DNA from: Mytilus edulis
Lineage: Eukaryota; Mollusca; Bivalvia; Mytilida; Mytilidae
Direction of reading: 5' to 3'
Assembly: GCF_963676685.1 (NCBI RefSeq)
Contig: NC_092348.1
Coordinates: forward strand, 30,603,386-30,667,385
Length of the DNA: 64,000 nt
Each line of letters opens with the position of its first letter. Position 1 is the first letter of the stretch. Position numbers and translations under genes: made by a program. Shown in pieces: positions 1-13,886 of the stretch. A model generated the notes under the pieces. The model did not search any database, was not told the DNA's origin, and saw only the letters and a program-made list of their open reading frames with translations.

Positions 1-3000
1 TACTGACAAACTCGTACGGGTCTAGGGTATAAGTGCTATGGGCCATTTTAGAGGCAATACCAACCTCTACCTCTGGTATAATGGTCGATGTGGAGAATCT
101 CTTAGTTTGGCCAGCCGGCAATAGTTCAGTTCGAATTCGATGTATCTTGGATTCCATATCCCCCCTTTGAACCCTCTACTGACAAACTCGTACGGGTCTA
201 GGGTATAAGTGCTATGGGCCATTTTAAAGGCAATAAGTACCTCTTCCTCTGGTATCATTGCCCACGTGGAGAATCTCTTCGTTTGGCCAGCCGGCAATAG
301 TTCATTTTCGAATTTGTGATATACCAGGGTACCCCCCCCCCCCTTATCCTTTTCTGACTAACTCGTACGGGTCTAGGGCATAAGTGCTATGGGCCATTTT
401 AGAGGCAATACCAACCTCTACCTCTGGTATAATGGTCGATGTGGAGAATCTCTTAGTTTGGCCAGCCGGCAATAGTTCAGTTTGAATTCGTTGTATCTTG
501 GATTCCATATCCCCCCTTTGAACCCTCTACTGACAAACTCGTACGGGTCTAGGGTATAAGTGCTATGGGCCATTTTAGAGGCAATACCAACCTCTACCTC
601 TGGTATAATGGTCGATGTGGAGAATCTCTTAGTTTGGCCAGCCGGCAATAGTTCAGTTCGAATTCGATGTATCTTGGATTCCATATCCCCCCTTTGAACC
701 CTCTACTGACAAACTCGTACGGGTCTAGGGTATAAGTGCTATGGGCCATTTTAAAGGCAATAAGTACCTCTTCCTCTGGTATCATTGCCCACGTGGAGAA
801 TCTCTTCGTTTGGCCAGCCGGCAATAGTTCATTTTCGAATTTGTGATATACCAGGGTACCCCCCCCCCCCCCTTATCCTTTTCTGACTAACTCGTACGGG
901 TCTAGGGCATAAGTGCTATGGGCCATTTTAGAGGCAATACCAACCTCTACCTCTGGTATAATGGTCGATGTGGAGAATCTCTTAGTTTGGCCAGCCGGCA
1001 ATAGTTCAGTTTGAATTCGTTGTATCTTGGATTCCATATCCCCCCTTTGAACCCTCTACTGACAAACTCGTACGGGTCTAGGGTATAAGTGCTATGGGCC
1101 ATTTTAGAGGCAATACCAACCTCTACCTCTGGTATAATGGTCGATGTGGAGAATCTCTTAGTTTGGCCAGCCGGCAATAGTTCAGTTCGAATTCGATGTA
1201 TCTTGGATTCCATATCCCCCCTTTGAACCCTCTACTGACAAACTCGTACGGGTCTAGGGTATAAGTGCTATGGGCCATTTTAAAGGCAATAAGTACCTCT
1301 TCCTCTGGTATCATTGCCCACGTGGAGAATCTCTTCGTTTGGCCAGCCGGCAATAGTTCATTTTCGAATTTGTGATATACCAGGGTACCCCCCCCCCCCC
1401 TTATCCTTTTCTGACTAACTCGTACGGGTCTAGGGCATAAGTGCTATGGGCCATTTTAGAGGCAATACCAACCTCTACCTCTGGTATAATGGTCGATGTG
1501 GAGAATCTCTTAGTTTGGCCAGCCGGCAATAGTTCAGTTTGAATTCGTTGTATCTTGGATTCCATATCCCCCCTTTGAACCCTCTACTGACAAACTCGTA
1601 CGGGTCTAGGGTATAAGTGCTATGGGCCATTTTAGAGGCAATACCAACCTCTACCTCTGGTATAATGGTCGATGTGGAGAATCTCTTAGTTTGGCCAGCC
1701 GGCAATAGTTCAGTTCGAATTCGATGTATCTTGGATTCCATATCCCCCCTTTGAACCCTCTACTGACAAACTCGTACGGGTCTAGGGTATAAGTGCTATG
1801 GGCCATTTTAAAGGCAATAAGTACCTCTTCCTCTGGTATCATTGCCCACGTGGAGAATCTCTTCGTTTGGCCAGCCGGCAATAGTTCATTTTCGAATTTG
1901 TGATATACCAGGGTACCCCCCCCCCCCCCTTATCCTTTTCTGACTAACTCGTACGGGTCTAGGGCATAAGTGCTATGGGCCATTTTAGAGGCAATACCAA
2001 CCTCTACCTCTGGTATAATGGTCGATGTGGAGAATCTCTTAGTTTGGCCAGCCGGCAATAGTTCAGTTTGAATACGTTGTATCTTGGATTCCATATCCCC
2101 CCTTTGAACCCTCTACTGACAAACTCGTACGGGTCTAGGGTATAAGTGCTATAGGCCATTTTAGAGGCAATACCAACCTCTACCTCTGGTATAATGGTCG
2201 ATGTGGAGAATCTCTTAGTTTGGCCAGCCGGCAATAGTTCAGTTCGAATTCGATGTATCTTGGATTCCATATCCCCCCTTTGAACCCTCTACTGACAAAC
2301 TCGTACGGGTCTAGGGTATAAGTGCTATGGGCCATTTTAAAGGCAATAAGTACCTCTTCCTCTGGTATCATTGCCCACGTGGAGAATCTCTTCGTTTGGC
2401 CAGCCGGCAATAGTTCATTTTCGAATTTGTGATATACCAGGGTACCCCCCCCCCCCTTATCCTTTTCTGACTAACTCGTACGGGTCTAGGGCATAAGTGC
2501 TATGGGCCATTTTAGAGGCAATACCAACCTCTACCTCTGGTATAATGGTCGATGTGGAGAATCTCTTAGTTTGGCCAGCCGGCAATAGTTCAGTTTGAAT
2601 TCGTTGTATCTTGGATTCCATATCCCCCCTTTGAACCCTCTACTGACAAACTCGTACGGGTCTAGGGTATAAGTGCTATGGGCCATTTTAGAGGCAATAC
2701 CAACCTCTACCTCTGGTATAATGGTCGATGTGGAGAATCTCTTAGTTTGGCCAGCCGGCAATAGTTCAGTTCGAATTCGATGTATCTTGGATTCCATATC
2801 CCCCCTTTGAACCCTCTACTGACAAACTCGTACGGGTCTAGGGTATAAGTGCTATGGGCCATTTTAAAGGCAATAAGTACCTCTTCCTCTGGTATCATTG
2901 CCCACGTGGAGAATCTCTTCGTTTGGCCAGCCGGCAATAGTTCATTTTCGAATTTGTGATATACCAGGGTACCCCCCCCCCCCCCTTATCCTTTTCTGAC

Positions 3001-4111
3001 TAACTCGTACGGGTCTAGGGCATAAGTGCTATGGGCCATTTTAGAGGCAATACCAACCTCTACCTCTGGTATAATGGTCGATGTGGAGAATCTCTTAGTT
3101 TGGCCAGCCGGCAATAGTTCAGTTTGAATTCGTTGTATCTTGGATTCCATATCCCCCCTTTGAACCCTCTACTGACAAACTCGTACGGGTCTAGGGTATA
3201 AGTGCTATGGGCCATTTTAGAGGCAATACCAACCTCTACCTCTGGTATAATGGTCGATGTGGAGAATCTCTTAGTTTGGCCAGCCGGCAATAGTTCAGTT
3301 CGAATTCGATGTATCTTGGATTCCATATCCCCCCTTTGAACCCTCTACTGACAAACTCGTACGGGTCTAGGGTATAAGTGCTATGGGCCATTTTAAAGGC
3401 AATAAGTACCTCTTCCTCTGGTATCATTGCCCACGTGGAGAATCTCTTCGTTTGGCCAGCCGGCAATAGTTCATTTTCGAATTTGTGATATACCAGGGTA
3501 CCCCCCCCCCCCCTTATCCTTTTCTGACTAACTCGTACGGGTCTAGGGCATAAGTGCTATGGGCCATTTTAGAGGCAATACCAACCTCTACCTCTGGTAT
3601 AATGGTCGATGTGGAGAATCTCTTAGTTTGGCCAGCCGGCAATAGTTCAGTTTGAATTCGTTGTATCTTGGATTCCATATCCCCCCTTTGAACCCTCTAC
3701 TGACAAACTCGTACGGGTCTAGGGTATAAGTGCTATGGGCCATTTTAGAGGCAATACCAACCTCTACCTCTGGTATAATGGTCGATGTGGAGAATCTCTT
3801 AGTTTGGCCAGCCGGCAATAGTTCAGTTCGAATTCGATGTATCTTGGATTCCATATCCCCCCTTTGAACCCTCTACTGACAAACTCGTACGGGTCTAGGG
3901 TATAAGTGCTATGGGCCATTTTAAAGGCAATAAGTACCTCTTCCTCTGGTATCATTGCCCACGTGGAGAATCTCTTCGTTTGGCCAGCCGGCAATAGTTC
4001 ATTTTCGAATTTGTGATATACCAGGGTACCCCCCCCCCCCCCTTTATCCTTTTCTGACTAACTCGTACGGGTCTAGGGCATAAGTGATATGGGCCATTTT
4101 AGAGGCAATAA
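1..4111. repeat. Satellite array, 528-bp higher-order repeat of three ~176-bp monomers
   Basis: About 7.8 copies of a 527-529-bp unit run head to tail from the window edge to about 4111. Each unit holds three related ~176-bp monomers, all sharing the stretch CTCGTACGGGTCTAGGG. The third monomer of each unit is the divergent one and ends in a C-run of 12-14 bases, which accounts for the small changes in period. Units are nearly identical; the fifth differs at a few positions (near 2072 and 2152). Open frames of 76 and 88 codons recur on the minus strand, but 176 is not a multiple of three and the frames simply repeat with the unit, so I regard them as by-products. The array stops mid-monomer at 4111. 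Its left end lies outside the window. Confidence 0.97.
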
Positions 4112-5329
4112 TATGGACTGAATTAAAGATTAAAGACTCTTATTGATCTCCGTAATTTTGAAGAATTATGTCATTGAAATAGTAATTGACAGTTTCTATT
4201 TTTCTGTTTATTATATGTCTTCAATTAACTATGTTTCTTGTTTTTCTGATCTTTTTAATTGTGTGATACTATCATATGTATTGTATATTTTAGTTTTAGA
4301 ATTGGACTATATTTGTAGACAACGAACAGATTATGGAATGCCCATATGACAATTAATTCCATTTAATTACCCTCTATTTAATCATCTTGTTTTAATTACT
4401 AAAGTTTACATTGATTCAATAATAACAACATTTTAATGATCATAATTGTTTTGTGTTGTGTGAGGCAATGCAATTAAACTTTTCATTTACTTTCATTTTA
4501 AATGACGCGGACCTTGCAGAAGACACCTATTGGCTTACTATTTCTTAATTACTTTATATTGCTATAAATAGCATTACCATAATGGATAATGACGGTAGCA
4601 AAATTTAATTTATTGTCACAATCTAATAACTACCCAAAACATTTCATCGAACGCGGTTTTGATCTCATGAATATTATTGACGGCTAGCCTCATGAATATT
4701 AACGCCGGCTAGATCCACACTAGTAAGTCTTGTCCTTGATTTATGTCTCATAAAAAAGGGGGACTTAGAAATTAGAAATAGCTTTACTAAATCATTTTTA
4801 TTTGTCTTTATTAGGCGAAAAAATGTACGAGAACACTTACATTTAGACTTTTGAAAGCCATGTATTAATTAATATATGAAACTATCTGAAGATAACTCTA
4901 CCGAAGCGGAATATAATATGTACGAATAAAGAAAAAAATATTTTTGTAATGGAATCGAAAAATTACGAATAGATATTTTTTTGAAGTGTGATAAACGTCA
5001 ACCAAATTTATTCATAATGGGGAACGTCCTTATTAAAATCTGAGACAACTATAATAATCGTCGTCTCCCAACGTATATATATACTTAAATAACTATTTGA
5101 TCAACGATGTTTAAAATTAAAAGACAACGAATTTAATGTTATCTCTCCCTATTTTTGAATGTTATTATAAGTCTGTTCAACTTGCAAGAATACCCCTAAA
5201 GCGGACAAATATCCGACAAGCAGTTTATTCTTTAAATTGCTGTCATTGAATATCAAGAAAGAAAATAAATCCCGAAATTGATACTCAATAGTTTTCCTAG
5301 AAAATATTCACATTCCTTGGGGATTATTA
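4112..5329. other. AT-rich intergenic DNA, nothing recognised
   Basis: No open frame with protein-like features, no repeat I recognise. A short direct repeat of CTCATGAATATTA-type sequence occurs near 4665-4700. Confidence 0.6.
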
Positions 5330-5881
5330 GTGTACGTCCAGTTGCATATATTTTACATGAATGTTGGAACAATTGTGATTATGGACCATAAATATAATAT
5401 TGGATCTGTACATCCTTTAGCTATATCAGTTAATGCAAATCTAAAGGACATCAGAAAAATTCCTGTACGTCTTAAAATTTCAATTGGGAACTATATCCTA
5501 CAAACCCACAAGGCATCATTTTCAAAGAATAACTTTATAAGTCCAACTTGTAAACTCTGTGGTAAAGCGGATGAAACGGTGGAACATTTTATTCTATTGT
5601 GTGAAAAGTTAGAAGAGACAAGAATACCACTTTTGTCAAAGATCTTAGATAATGGAAGCCTGATCCTAGCCAAAGTTGCAACTTCGTTTCCAATCGATCT
5701 TATCCAACTAATCATCAATCCGTTCTGTTATGTAGACATTAATGCAAACAGAGCTGTTTTTGAGGAAACCAGTAATATTTTGGAACCCCTGTGTAGACAG
5801 TTGCTTTATAATATGCATAACAAACGCTATGCTTTATTAGCTAATATAGATAAGCAAGGCAGTAGAAAATCTAACTTCTAA
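5330..5881 (+). mobile_element. LINE (non-LTR retrotransposon) C-terminal fragment with zinc knuckle
   Basis: An open frame of 183 codons resembles the C-terminal end of a LINE polymerase. From the first in-frame codon, a cysteine-histidine knuckle is visible as C74-x2-C77-x8-H86-x4-C91, with the phrase ETVEHFILLC typical of the zf-RVT-type tail that follows reverse transcriptase in Jockey/CR1/I-like LINEs. Upstream, residues around ISVNANLKDIRKIPVRLKI fit the region just before that knuckle. No reverse-transcriptase catalytic motif is seen, so this is a 5'-truncated copy. The start codon is not meaningful. No poly(A) or short-repeat tail was found directly after the stop. It could alternatively be an exapted exon, but nothing supports splicing. 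Confidence 0.75.
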
Positions 5882-8819
5882 TTGCTTAATAGTGTAGTTT
5901 AGTAAGATTGGCCTTGCTAGTACATATCGGGCACACATGGTCCCAGAATGAGTTGTTTTTGTATTCAAAGAACATTTTAGTTTTATTTCTATCAAAGTTT
6001 TTTCTAATGTTTTATTTTGTGTATGTAACATAAATTCTTGAGGTGGCGGAAAATTTTAATATATGAAGTGATGCGCGTTGTATTGTGTTATATTGCGTAT
6101 TGACATTTTCCTCTGTGTGAATGGAGGTGTGCCTTGATTGGCAGAATTACGATTACAGATACAGACAGATGATGACGAATTTCGTCCTTTATTCGAGAAC
6201 AATTTAATTGATATATAAATCTGTGAGTTTACTATGTTCTTAACTTCGATGAACCAAAGCAAGTTATAAATTGACCTGTATTTAAATCAAATTGTTTCTT
6301 TTTTTTCTTCTTCTTCTTTTGGTATACAATAGTCTATCGAATTCGTTGATTACATACTGTTGGCATACATGGACTAGTCTATTTACAAAACTTTTACCAC
6401 AATTTACACAAAATGTATGTTTCTTTCTTATGTTCAATGTATACATGTATACATATTTTAAATTGCGCTAGTGACTATAGTTCCGTAACTTTCTACCAGG
6501 CGTATGTATACACGAATCGTCGACAAGTGCGCACATTTTTTTAGATCAATAATTCTGGTATGTTCCAATCTGTCCTAAACTATTGACAACGAGTATATAT
6601 TACATTTTCCCAAATTAACCCTTGGAAAAATATGTAAATAGATTTGTATTTCTTCAATTATTTTTTTTTGTATTATTTTTTTTTTATAAATAATATTCTT
6701 TACACCAGAAATGTTATTTATAAACAAGCGTATGAGTTCAGTAATGACTAGTATATTATATCACTTTCGGACACGCAAGACAAAAATGTATATTATACAT
6801 GCACCTGATAGTTCAAAATGGAAAGTTATAAGTAACGGTCGTGTACACTGATCAATACCTACAGAAGTGAAACGATGCATGAACTTGCAAGCCCGCCGGA
6901 CAGGAAATCGATTGAATACCTGGACGTGTCACCTTACACCCCTTCCAATACCTTTGGGAGTAATACCTTTAGCCATGCTGGTGATCAGATAAGGGAAGAT
7001 CCGAATTTATTTAAATAAAGTTTATTACTTGAAAGAATTATGAACGAATTTGATTTTCGAAAACAATTTCCACGGAACACTTGTCTTATTTATCATTTTA
7101 TGATTTGAACTTTGACTTTTTAACTAATTACAATATTATCAGTTTAAAAATAACAGACTATATGGTTATTTAAAAATATACATTTGTAAGACCATTTTCC
7201 GTATCAAGTTAGTCAGTCAGATAAAACAACCGTACGATTGACAAGATATCGACACGCAATTACGACTACATCGTTTACTGTAGTTTTGTTCCTTTGTGGT
7301 TTATTGACATATCGGGATTTTTCATCGGAGAAGGTGACAAGATGGCGGAGAGTAGAGAACTGATACTCAAAATTTAAAATCGATGGTGATCTCTTATTTA
7401 GCGGAATAAAACTTTAATATCTATAAATTTGAGCATTTTTATACAGAATGGACATAATATCAATTTATGATTTTTTTGCGAAGTTTCCCTTTAATACATT
7501 TCCATTTAAAAATCCGTCAGCCCAATCTCATCCAGTGAAATAGATTATTATCTGTTTTCGAAATTATATGGAAGTACTTAGTAGTTCAGACGCATTGCAA
7601 GGCATTTTTTCTAAGGAGACGTGTAGACTCATTTAATTGGGGGAATGGAACCAATAAATTGATAGGATCCGATATGATCTTCCCAGTACGGAGCACCTAT
7701 TTTTTTTAGGTAATTATTATTAGTGTCGGTGATCTCACAAGTAAATCAGAGAAAATATTGCATGCAAATTAATGAGCAGAGAAGAGACAATTATCAACTT
7801 GTGTATTATTCATTTTCTCGCAGTTATTTACGGTAAATTAACTATATGTATATATATCCCAAAACAGGTGTTCGGTTCTAGTACTATACAATTTAGTAAA
7901 ACTGCTATATTTTGGGGCCGAAAAGGGGTCTTACTGAACCTACTCCTTTATAAATCTTAAGTAGGAATGCGTGGGTTCCATTTCATGAGACCTACACGGA
8001 TTTTTTATAAAATAAATTTAAAAATTATAAATACAGTTTTCAATTCTTTCCCGGCATAGATAAAAAAAATATGAAAATAAATAATCTTTTGAAAATAATA
8101 CGATATGGTTTAATTATTTCACTTCATTATAATGATAAATCCTTTAGATCTGAAATGTTTAATTAAAACGAATTTATCATTTTGATCTACCGATAAACTT
8201 TAAATTGAAGTGACATGGTCAGTTAAGTAACCTGATTAGTTGCATGGCTGATTACCATCTTACAGGTGACCCAGTAATTTTCCATATGACACTAGCGTGT
8301 ACCCTTGGGGTTTGTATAACTTATTTTTTGGGGAACATCCTGTCCACGTGTAATACTTAGCATATATTGCAACATTTGACATTAAACAAATTTTCTTTGT
8401 AGCATCGGAGGCAATTTCATGTTCAACCACACAGAAAATTTCACAAAAAAAAATATGATAAAATCATAAGAAAAAGAATAAGAAATACTAACAAATAAAT
8501 TTGGCATTAATAAAACGGGGATTCGTGTATTCAAGAGCTTATTTTCAGTGGACAACAACAAATGGAAGTTTTTAACGACCTTGACTGGCTATAATATATA
8601 TATAGCACTTGCACGGTCGTTCCAGTGGACATATTTCATACCAGATTACCTATTCTTTTTATATATATGACAATTATTGTTCAATCTGATACACGTACCT
8701 ATAATGTACAGTATTTTGAACAGCTTCAAATATATGGGGTCCGTAGTAATACCGCAAAGGATCTCCTTAGTGCACTAAGAACAAAAATGTGCACTAAGGA
8801 CCTGATGGAATGATACAAC
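5882..8819. other. AT-rich intergenic DNA without recognisable genes
   Basis: Only short random frames. Contains T-rich and CTT-rich simple stretches near 6298-6320 and 6660-6690. I see no promoter, RNA gene or element boundary that I could defend. Confidence 0.55.
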
Positions 8820-10503
8820 TGTAATGCCTGCGTCACACTGTCCCGATTTTTATATACGATGGACACCCGAATGCGAAAATTGTAAGTTCGTACGAAGTTG
8901 GTCCCGATCTCGTTAAAATACCAAAAAGTGACCGAAGCAAGTACGATGAATAACGAAGTCTATACGAGGGTGCCGAAAGTATATACGATAGCAAAAGATG
9001 GACATACTAAGGTTAACCGAAGACGGTATTTAAGCTTTATATCTCAGCCGAAGCCTACAAGATGGATCACGAAGGCTACACGATGGATTACGATGATGGC
9101 GCGATGGCCATATGATGTCTGTACAGCTTACGATGCATTTAAATTATATGCCGAAGGCATCACGCGTTTTAAATTGTTTGATCAATATTGAATATATATT
9201 ATATTGTACATTCAATTTTTGGTTTAATCATAAGACGGAAGACCGTGGGTATTTCCAGTTACTGAATAATTTGGTTGATTTCTAAAAAAATAGTTTATGT
9301 ATCAAATATGCGTATTCAATTTACCATTTTCTGCATGTGTCATATACAAATATAGTGTCCATATTTGTCCCCAATATGTTACATACGAGGGGATGCCACG
9401 CTCGGCATTGCCTTGTTTGAACTGTAAAATGTGTGCACTAGTCTGAATAATCACCCATAATTATGCCCATGTTTACTGATCTATCTTAAAGGTAAGGTAA
9501 TGGGTTCGTTGATCCCTTTTATTCAAAAAGAGCTCTTTCCAGGAGAATATCATAATAATATATACTAAAGGAAGGATGTGGGGAAAGCAACAAATGCGGC
9601 AAAATATGACATATAGAAAACAAAATGTTTATGGAGTAAACATTCGTGTGACAACATCTCGGACGATACATAAAAAATCAGAATAATGAAGAAAAAGTTG
9701 GTTTCCTTATATACGTGTACCTGCAGTGTTGGTATACGAGGCGCGTTTATGATTTTCATTATGTTATTTGATATGAAAAATTGACAAAAAATAATATTTT
9801 ATCTGTAAAAGTAAATCCTGAGCCTGTAATACCTGCTCTTTTTGTTCCATTTGAATTAATAGAAACAACGCTGTCGCCTTTCTTGTTCTCATAGAATCAT
9901 ATGATATGGGCTCCATGTTTTGTGAACGTCTTTCTTAACTGTCGTAGTAGACTGACCAGTGCATATCGCGCATGGCACTTTAAATGTATTTAAGCGCGAA
10001 AATTAACTTACATTTAGCTGGATTTATTGCCGTCGTAGTTCCATCTTGTCACCTTCGTACTTTTATTCGATGGCATCATGACGGGATTACGAGGTCTTCA
10101 CGAAGTCGTGTTGCCATCGTAAGACCTTCGGGTAGCTTCGTGATTCATTCGTGTAGACATCGTAATGTCAAAACTGCCCGATGGAAACGATGGAAACACG
10201 AATGCAATACGATGTTCAAAGATGCATTCCCGGTGACATTACGATGGTGAGGATGGTGATACGAACTCAATACGAACCCTCAACATCGGACGCACCTTCG
10301 GGGATTTTTTAACATGTTAAAAAATTTAGAACCCTTCCCGAAGTTGTCCCCGAAGGCTAGAAAAAGTGGCCGATGGTTCTACGAAGGTTAAAGATGGCAC
10401 TACGAATAGCCCGATCTGGATACGATCAGTCCCGATTTTGAAAATTTTCATAATCGTGTTGCCATCGGCGTAAAAATCGGGACAGTGTGACGCGGGCATT
10501 ACA
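8820..10503. mobile_element. Foldback element with terminal inverted repeats and GA/CGA-rich arms
   Basis: The two ends are inverted copies: the left end starts TGTAATGCCTGCGTCACAC and the reverse complement of the right end starts TGTAATGCCCGCGTCACAC, followed on both sides by CTGTCCCGATTTTTA and then by a looser match of some 40 more bases. The arms (8822-9130 and about 10040-10501) are packed with CGAAG, CGATGG and ACGA words in both orientations, and the middle is plain AT-rich DNA. A perfect palindrome centred on ACATGT sits near 10304-10325. No transposase frame is present, so it is non-autonomous. A clear target-site duplication was not found. Open frames at 8898-9191 and 9984-10250 fall on the arms and are not credible genes. 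Confidence 0.8.
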
Positions 10504-11312
10504 AAGGACATGGCATATAAAAATAGACTTTTTAAAAATTCATAATTTTAAATTTTACAATTATACCTTTTTTAATTAGAAAGTTATCGAATGTGTATTC
10601 GACACGTGCCTAAAAAAATTGATTGTCACCTTTTTAGTGTAATAGGTAGAAATTCACGTTCGCTCAACCTTGACCCGTTCATAATCTGCTAGTATACAGT
10701 TTAAACATGTATATATGGTATTTTAAATTGTTCTCTATTTTTTCCCCATTTGTTTGTTTCTGCCGTATTTATTCTGTCTGTTATAATTTTTACTTCTAAA
10801 GTAATAAAGTATTTTCAACTCTTTTCAGTTTGGGAATTTTTAATCCTTTTAATTTTAAAAAGACAAATAATTGTGAACACTTCACGGAAAAGTGAGGATT
10901 TATATTTGGTTGCTTAACGTCCAGTTGCCAATACTTCATTCATTTTTCAGGGACCATGCCTCACAGCAAGGTTTTATAAGGATAGAACATAGGCAAATGC
11001 AAATAGATTCTATTGACTATATCTTTGCTGCTTTGGTCTCTGCATGTATACATAATGATTCATTATGTTTTATGGGATACTTAACTTCTGTTCTACAAAT
11101 TTTATATTAAAATATATTCTGATTTTTCATTTTTAATGAGATTTTAGTTTCTGTTGATTAGAGGCAGTGCATGTTTTAATCATAATTAAGGTGAACCCAG
11201 CCCCCCCCCCCCCCCCTGGTCAACGTGACACCCAACCACACCGCTTGAAAATCTTAAAATATTTTTTAATGTTATCTTTACTATAAAAATATATATTGAA
11301 TAGGGTGACACG
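10504..11312. other. Intergenic, no gene recognised
   Basis: AT-rich. Contains an 18-base C-run at about 11199-11216. Confidence 0.5.
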
Positions 11313-12011
11313 TTGTCGCTACATAATAACCAGATAAAATGGATCTTGTTTATACAAGAAATATTTCAAGATTGTGGTTTCTCAAACATATGGGAGTCAC
11401 AAAATTTTGTTAATAAAGAATGGTTAAAAACTGTCATAAAGCAGAGATTGCTAGATCAATATATTCAGAACTGGAATTCCCTCATTCAAAATTCGTCAAA
11501 AGGTATAAACTACAAAAATTTTAAGAAAAACTTGAAATTGAAGAATATTTTAATATTTTGGACTTCAAAGACGCTATTGTTTTTTGTCGGTTTCAAACGA
11601 CTAATACTAAGTTGCCGATTGAAACAGGAAGATGGCAAAACGTAATCAGAGAAAACCGCTTTTGCAGCCTTTATGTAACAATCGACAAATAGGTGACGAA
11701 TATCATTTTATATTTGAATGCAAATTTTACAATCAAAAACGAAAAGAGTTTTTAACTGCATATTTTACAAAACGGCAAAATACAGTTAAATTCTCTGAAG
11801 TTATGTCAAGTACAAGAAAACCAGTTCTGAAGAAGCTTTGTTTTTTTTATAGAAAATATAAATACTTGTGTTTGTCGGCCCGTGCTTGTACTCCTGGCTT
11901 GTAACTTTTGTAACATCTCTCGCTTGTTTTGTACATATTGTAAATATTTATTGTTGTATTTGTTATCTCTGTACCGATGTAATGCATTTGCTTTATGAGA
12001 ATAAAGATATA
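11313..12011 (+). mobile_element. LINE 3' end: polymerase C-terminus with two frameshifts, plus 3' UTR
   Basis: The 11313-11645 frame carries features of the connection region between reverse transcriptase and the terminal knuckle of molluscan LINEs (WLKTVIKQRLLDQYIQNW, then SSKGINYKNFK). Reading frame is lost near 11540 and again near 11668, and the knuckle continues in the 11632-11904 frame as IGDEYHFIFECKF, with Cys-Cys-His-Cys spacing spread over the second break. The coding part ends at 11904 and is followed by about 100 bases ending ATGAGAATAAAGATAT, which looks like the element's 3' end with a polyadenylation-like AATAAA. This family differs from the fragment at 5330. It is a dead, 5'-truncated copy. 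Confidence 0.8.
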
Positions 12012-13886
12012 TATAGTAACTTCTTTAAATATACACAAGTCATAATTACATTGACCAGAGGGTAACTTGATAATTAGAGGATCAAAGGATTTAATTAAGA
12101 CAATCCAAGACTGCTACCTCTATATTTTATTATACATATCTTTATTAGCCTCATTTAGGGTGATACAGCAATTGCAAAACGGGTAGATACGATCTGTAAT
12201 CAAATAATTAAACTAATCAAAAGTTTATTTAGAGTAACCATATGCCGGATGAACAAAACGTTTGCCATTTATTGAAAAACATATGGTTTTATATAACAAG
12301 AAAACTTCTCTAGTATTCTAAACATTTATCACGTACCCCCTCCCCCAAACCTCCGCTTCAAGCTCTAGATTCGCGCCTACACATTGTGAATTATATTTCT
12401 TACATCACGATGCTTATTACATTATAAAATAAAATGGTATTCATCTTCAATTGTTGAAATAAAGATGAATTGTTAAAAAAAAAGCATTGACATCAGTTTT
12501 AAAGTTATTGTTCATAGGAGACAGTTATGATTTATAGTCTCTTTTTAAAACGTAATATAATTTTACCTCTTGGAGTTTTTCTATATTACTTCTGTAATCG
12601 GATTTTGAAGAACCCCACGGACACCACATACTCTCATGCATGCATATGTCACTCATTCAAGGTATAATGATAATATATGTAAACTCTTGTGTTGTTAACA
12701 AGGAAACGAAATCTCAAAAGCATTTTTGTCTCAATGTGTATCTCAAAATAGGGTTCTTTAATTTAAAAAAAAAAAGCTTGCATAGCAATTTCCTTAAAAA
12801 CAAAATATAACAAAGGCAAAGTTTTAAAACACAAAATTCATTTTTTTTTTAATTTTTCTTTCATAAACTTGAAATTTTACCACGCTAAACCGTTAGGTTT
12901 ATTCAACAACAACCATTAATTAATCAATAAGTAACGATAAAAAGACAATTGTGTATTGGATTAGGTTGATTGAACATGATGATTAGTGAATTTGCAATAA
13001 GCCGTTGGTCACGTGCCGAGTGGCACGCGTTGATTAAAAAGTCATTTAACTTCAAACTTTACAGATATGAGGTATTTAATCATATCCTCCTATATATCCA
13101 TATTCTCTGTGATCTTAAAACATCGTTTTAGTGTCCTCAGAGACATATATACACATGTGTATAATGTCTCTGGTGTCCTTAATGCAAAAACTTTCTTCTT
13201 AGTCAGCGCCATTAAGAATTCCTTTGCGGTATTTCTACACACCGAAATATATGGCCTTATTGGTAAAATACCCACTGAAAATACCACAGTACTTAGTGTC
13301 ACCAATAGTCAAATTATTGTGCCGTGAAAACTGGAAATGAAGTTTAGCGGGACATAGGAAATTACAAAAATATTAGAATTGTTTACTTACATAGTGTAAG
13401 CGGGATGCGGGAATCTAAAAAAAATAAATAGTAACTATAAAGCGAGATCCGTGAACAGAACCCCCAATGAGACCCCATTAGTTGTGGCTTATTTTTGGTC
13501 TTTTTAGCTAGTGTCCTTCCCCTGCATTACTTGTAAGTTGATCGTTTTTGTAAAGCAGCACTCGAGGTCTGACAGTATATTACCAAGAAATGCACAAAAT
13601 ATTGAAAAAGAAGGTTTAGAAAATTTAAATAATGGTATGCACACACACTCCCCTGTCAGCACAGACAATTATATTTTTGTAAACGCGCCAAACTCATTTC
13701 TTCCACAGTGAGACAAGCTTTACAATGTTGATGGTGGTGAAAATCTAGTCCAAATAATTATGACGTCTTGCAAGGCTATTTTATTTCTGGAACGCTTTCC
13801 TCTGACGAAGCCGAAATGTGAAACCAAATCAACAAGAAGTCTAGATTCTAACATTTATAATAGAACTGAATATAAAATCGAAATGT
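12012..13886. other. Intergenic, no gene recognised
   Basis: AT-rich with A- and T-runs. Short overlapping frames at 13067-13327 on both strands show no family features. Confidence 0.5.

Noticed and set aside
67..3994. Fifteen minus-strand frames of 76 or 88 codons as genes
   Set aside because: They overlap each other, recur exactly with the satellite unit and show no known domain; best explained by the repeat.
7342..7378. ATGGCGGAGAGTAGAGAACT as a first exon
   Set aside because: Only 11 codons before a stop, with no convincing donor in the correct place.
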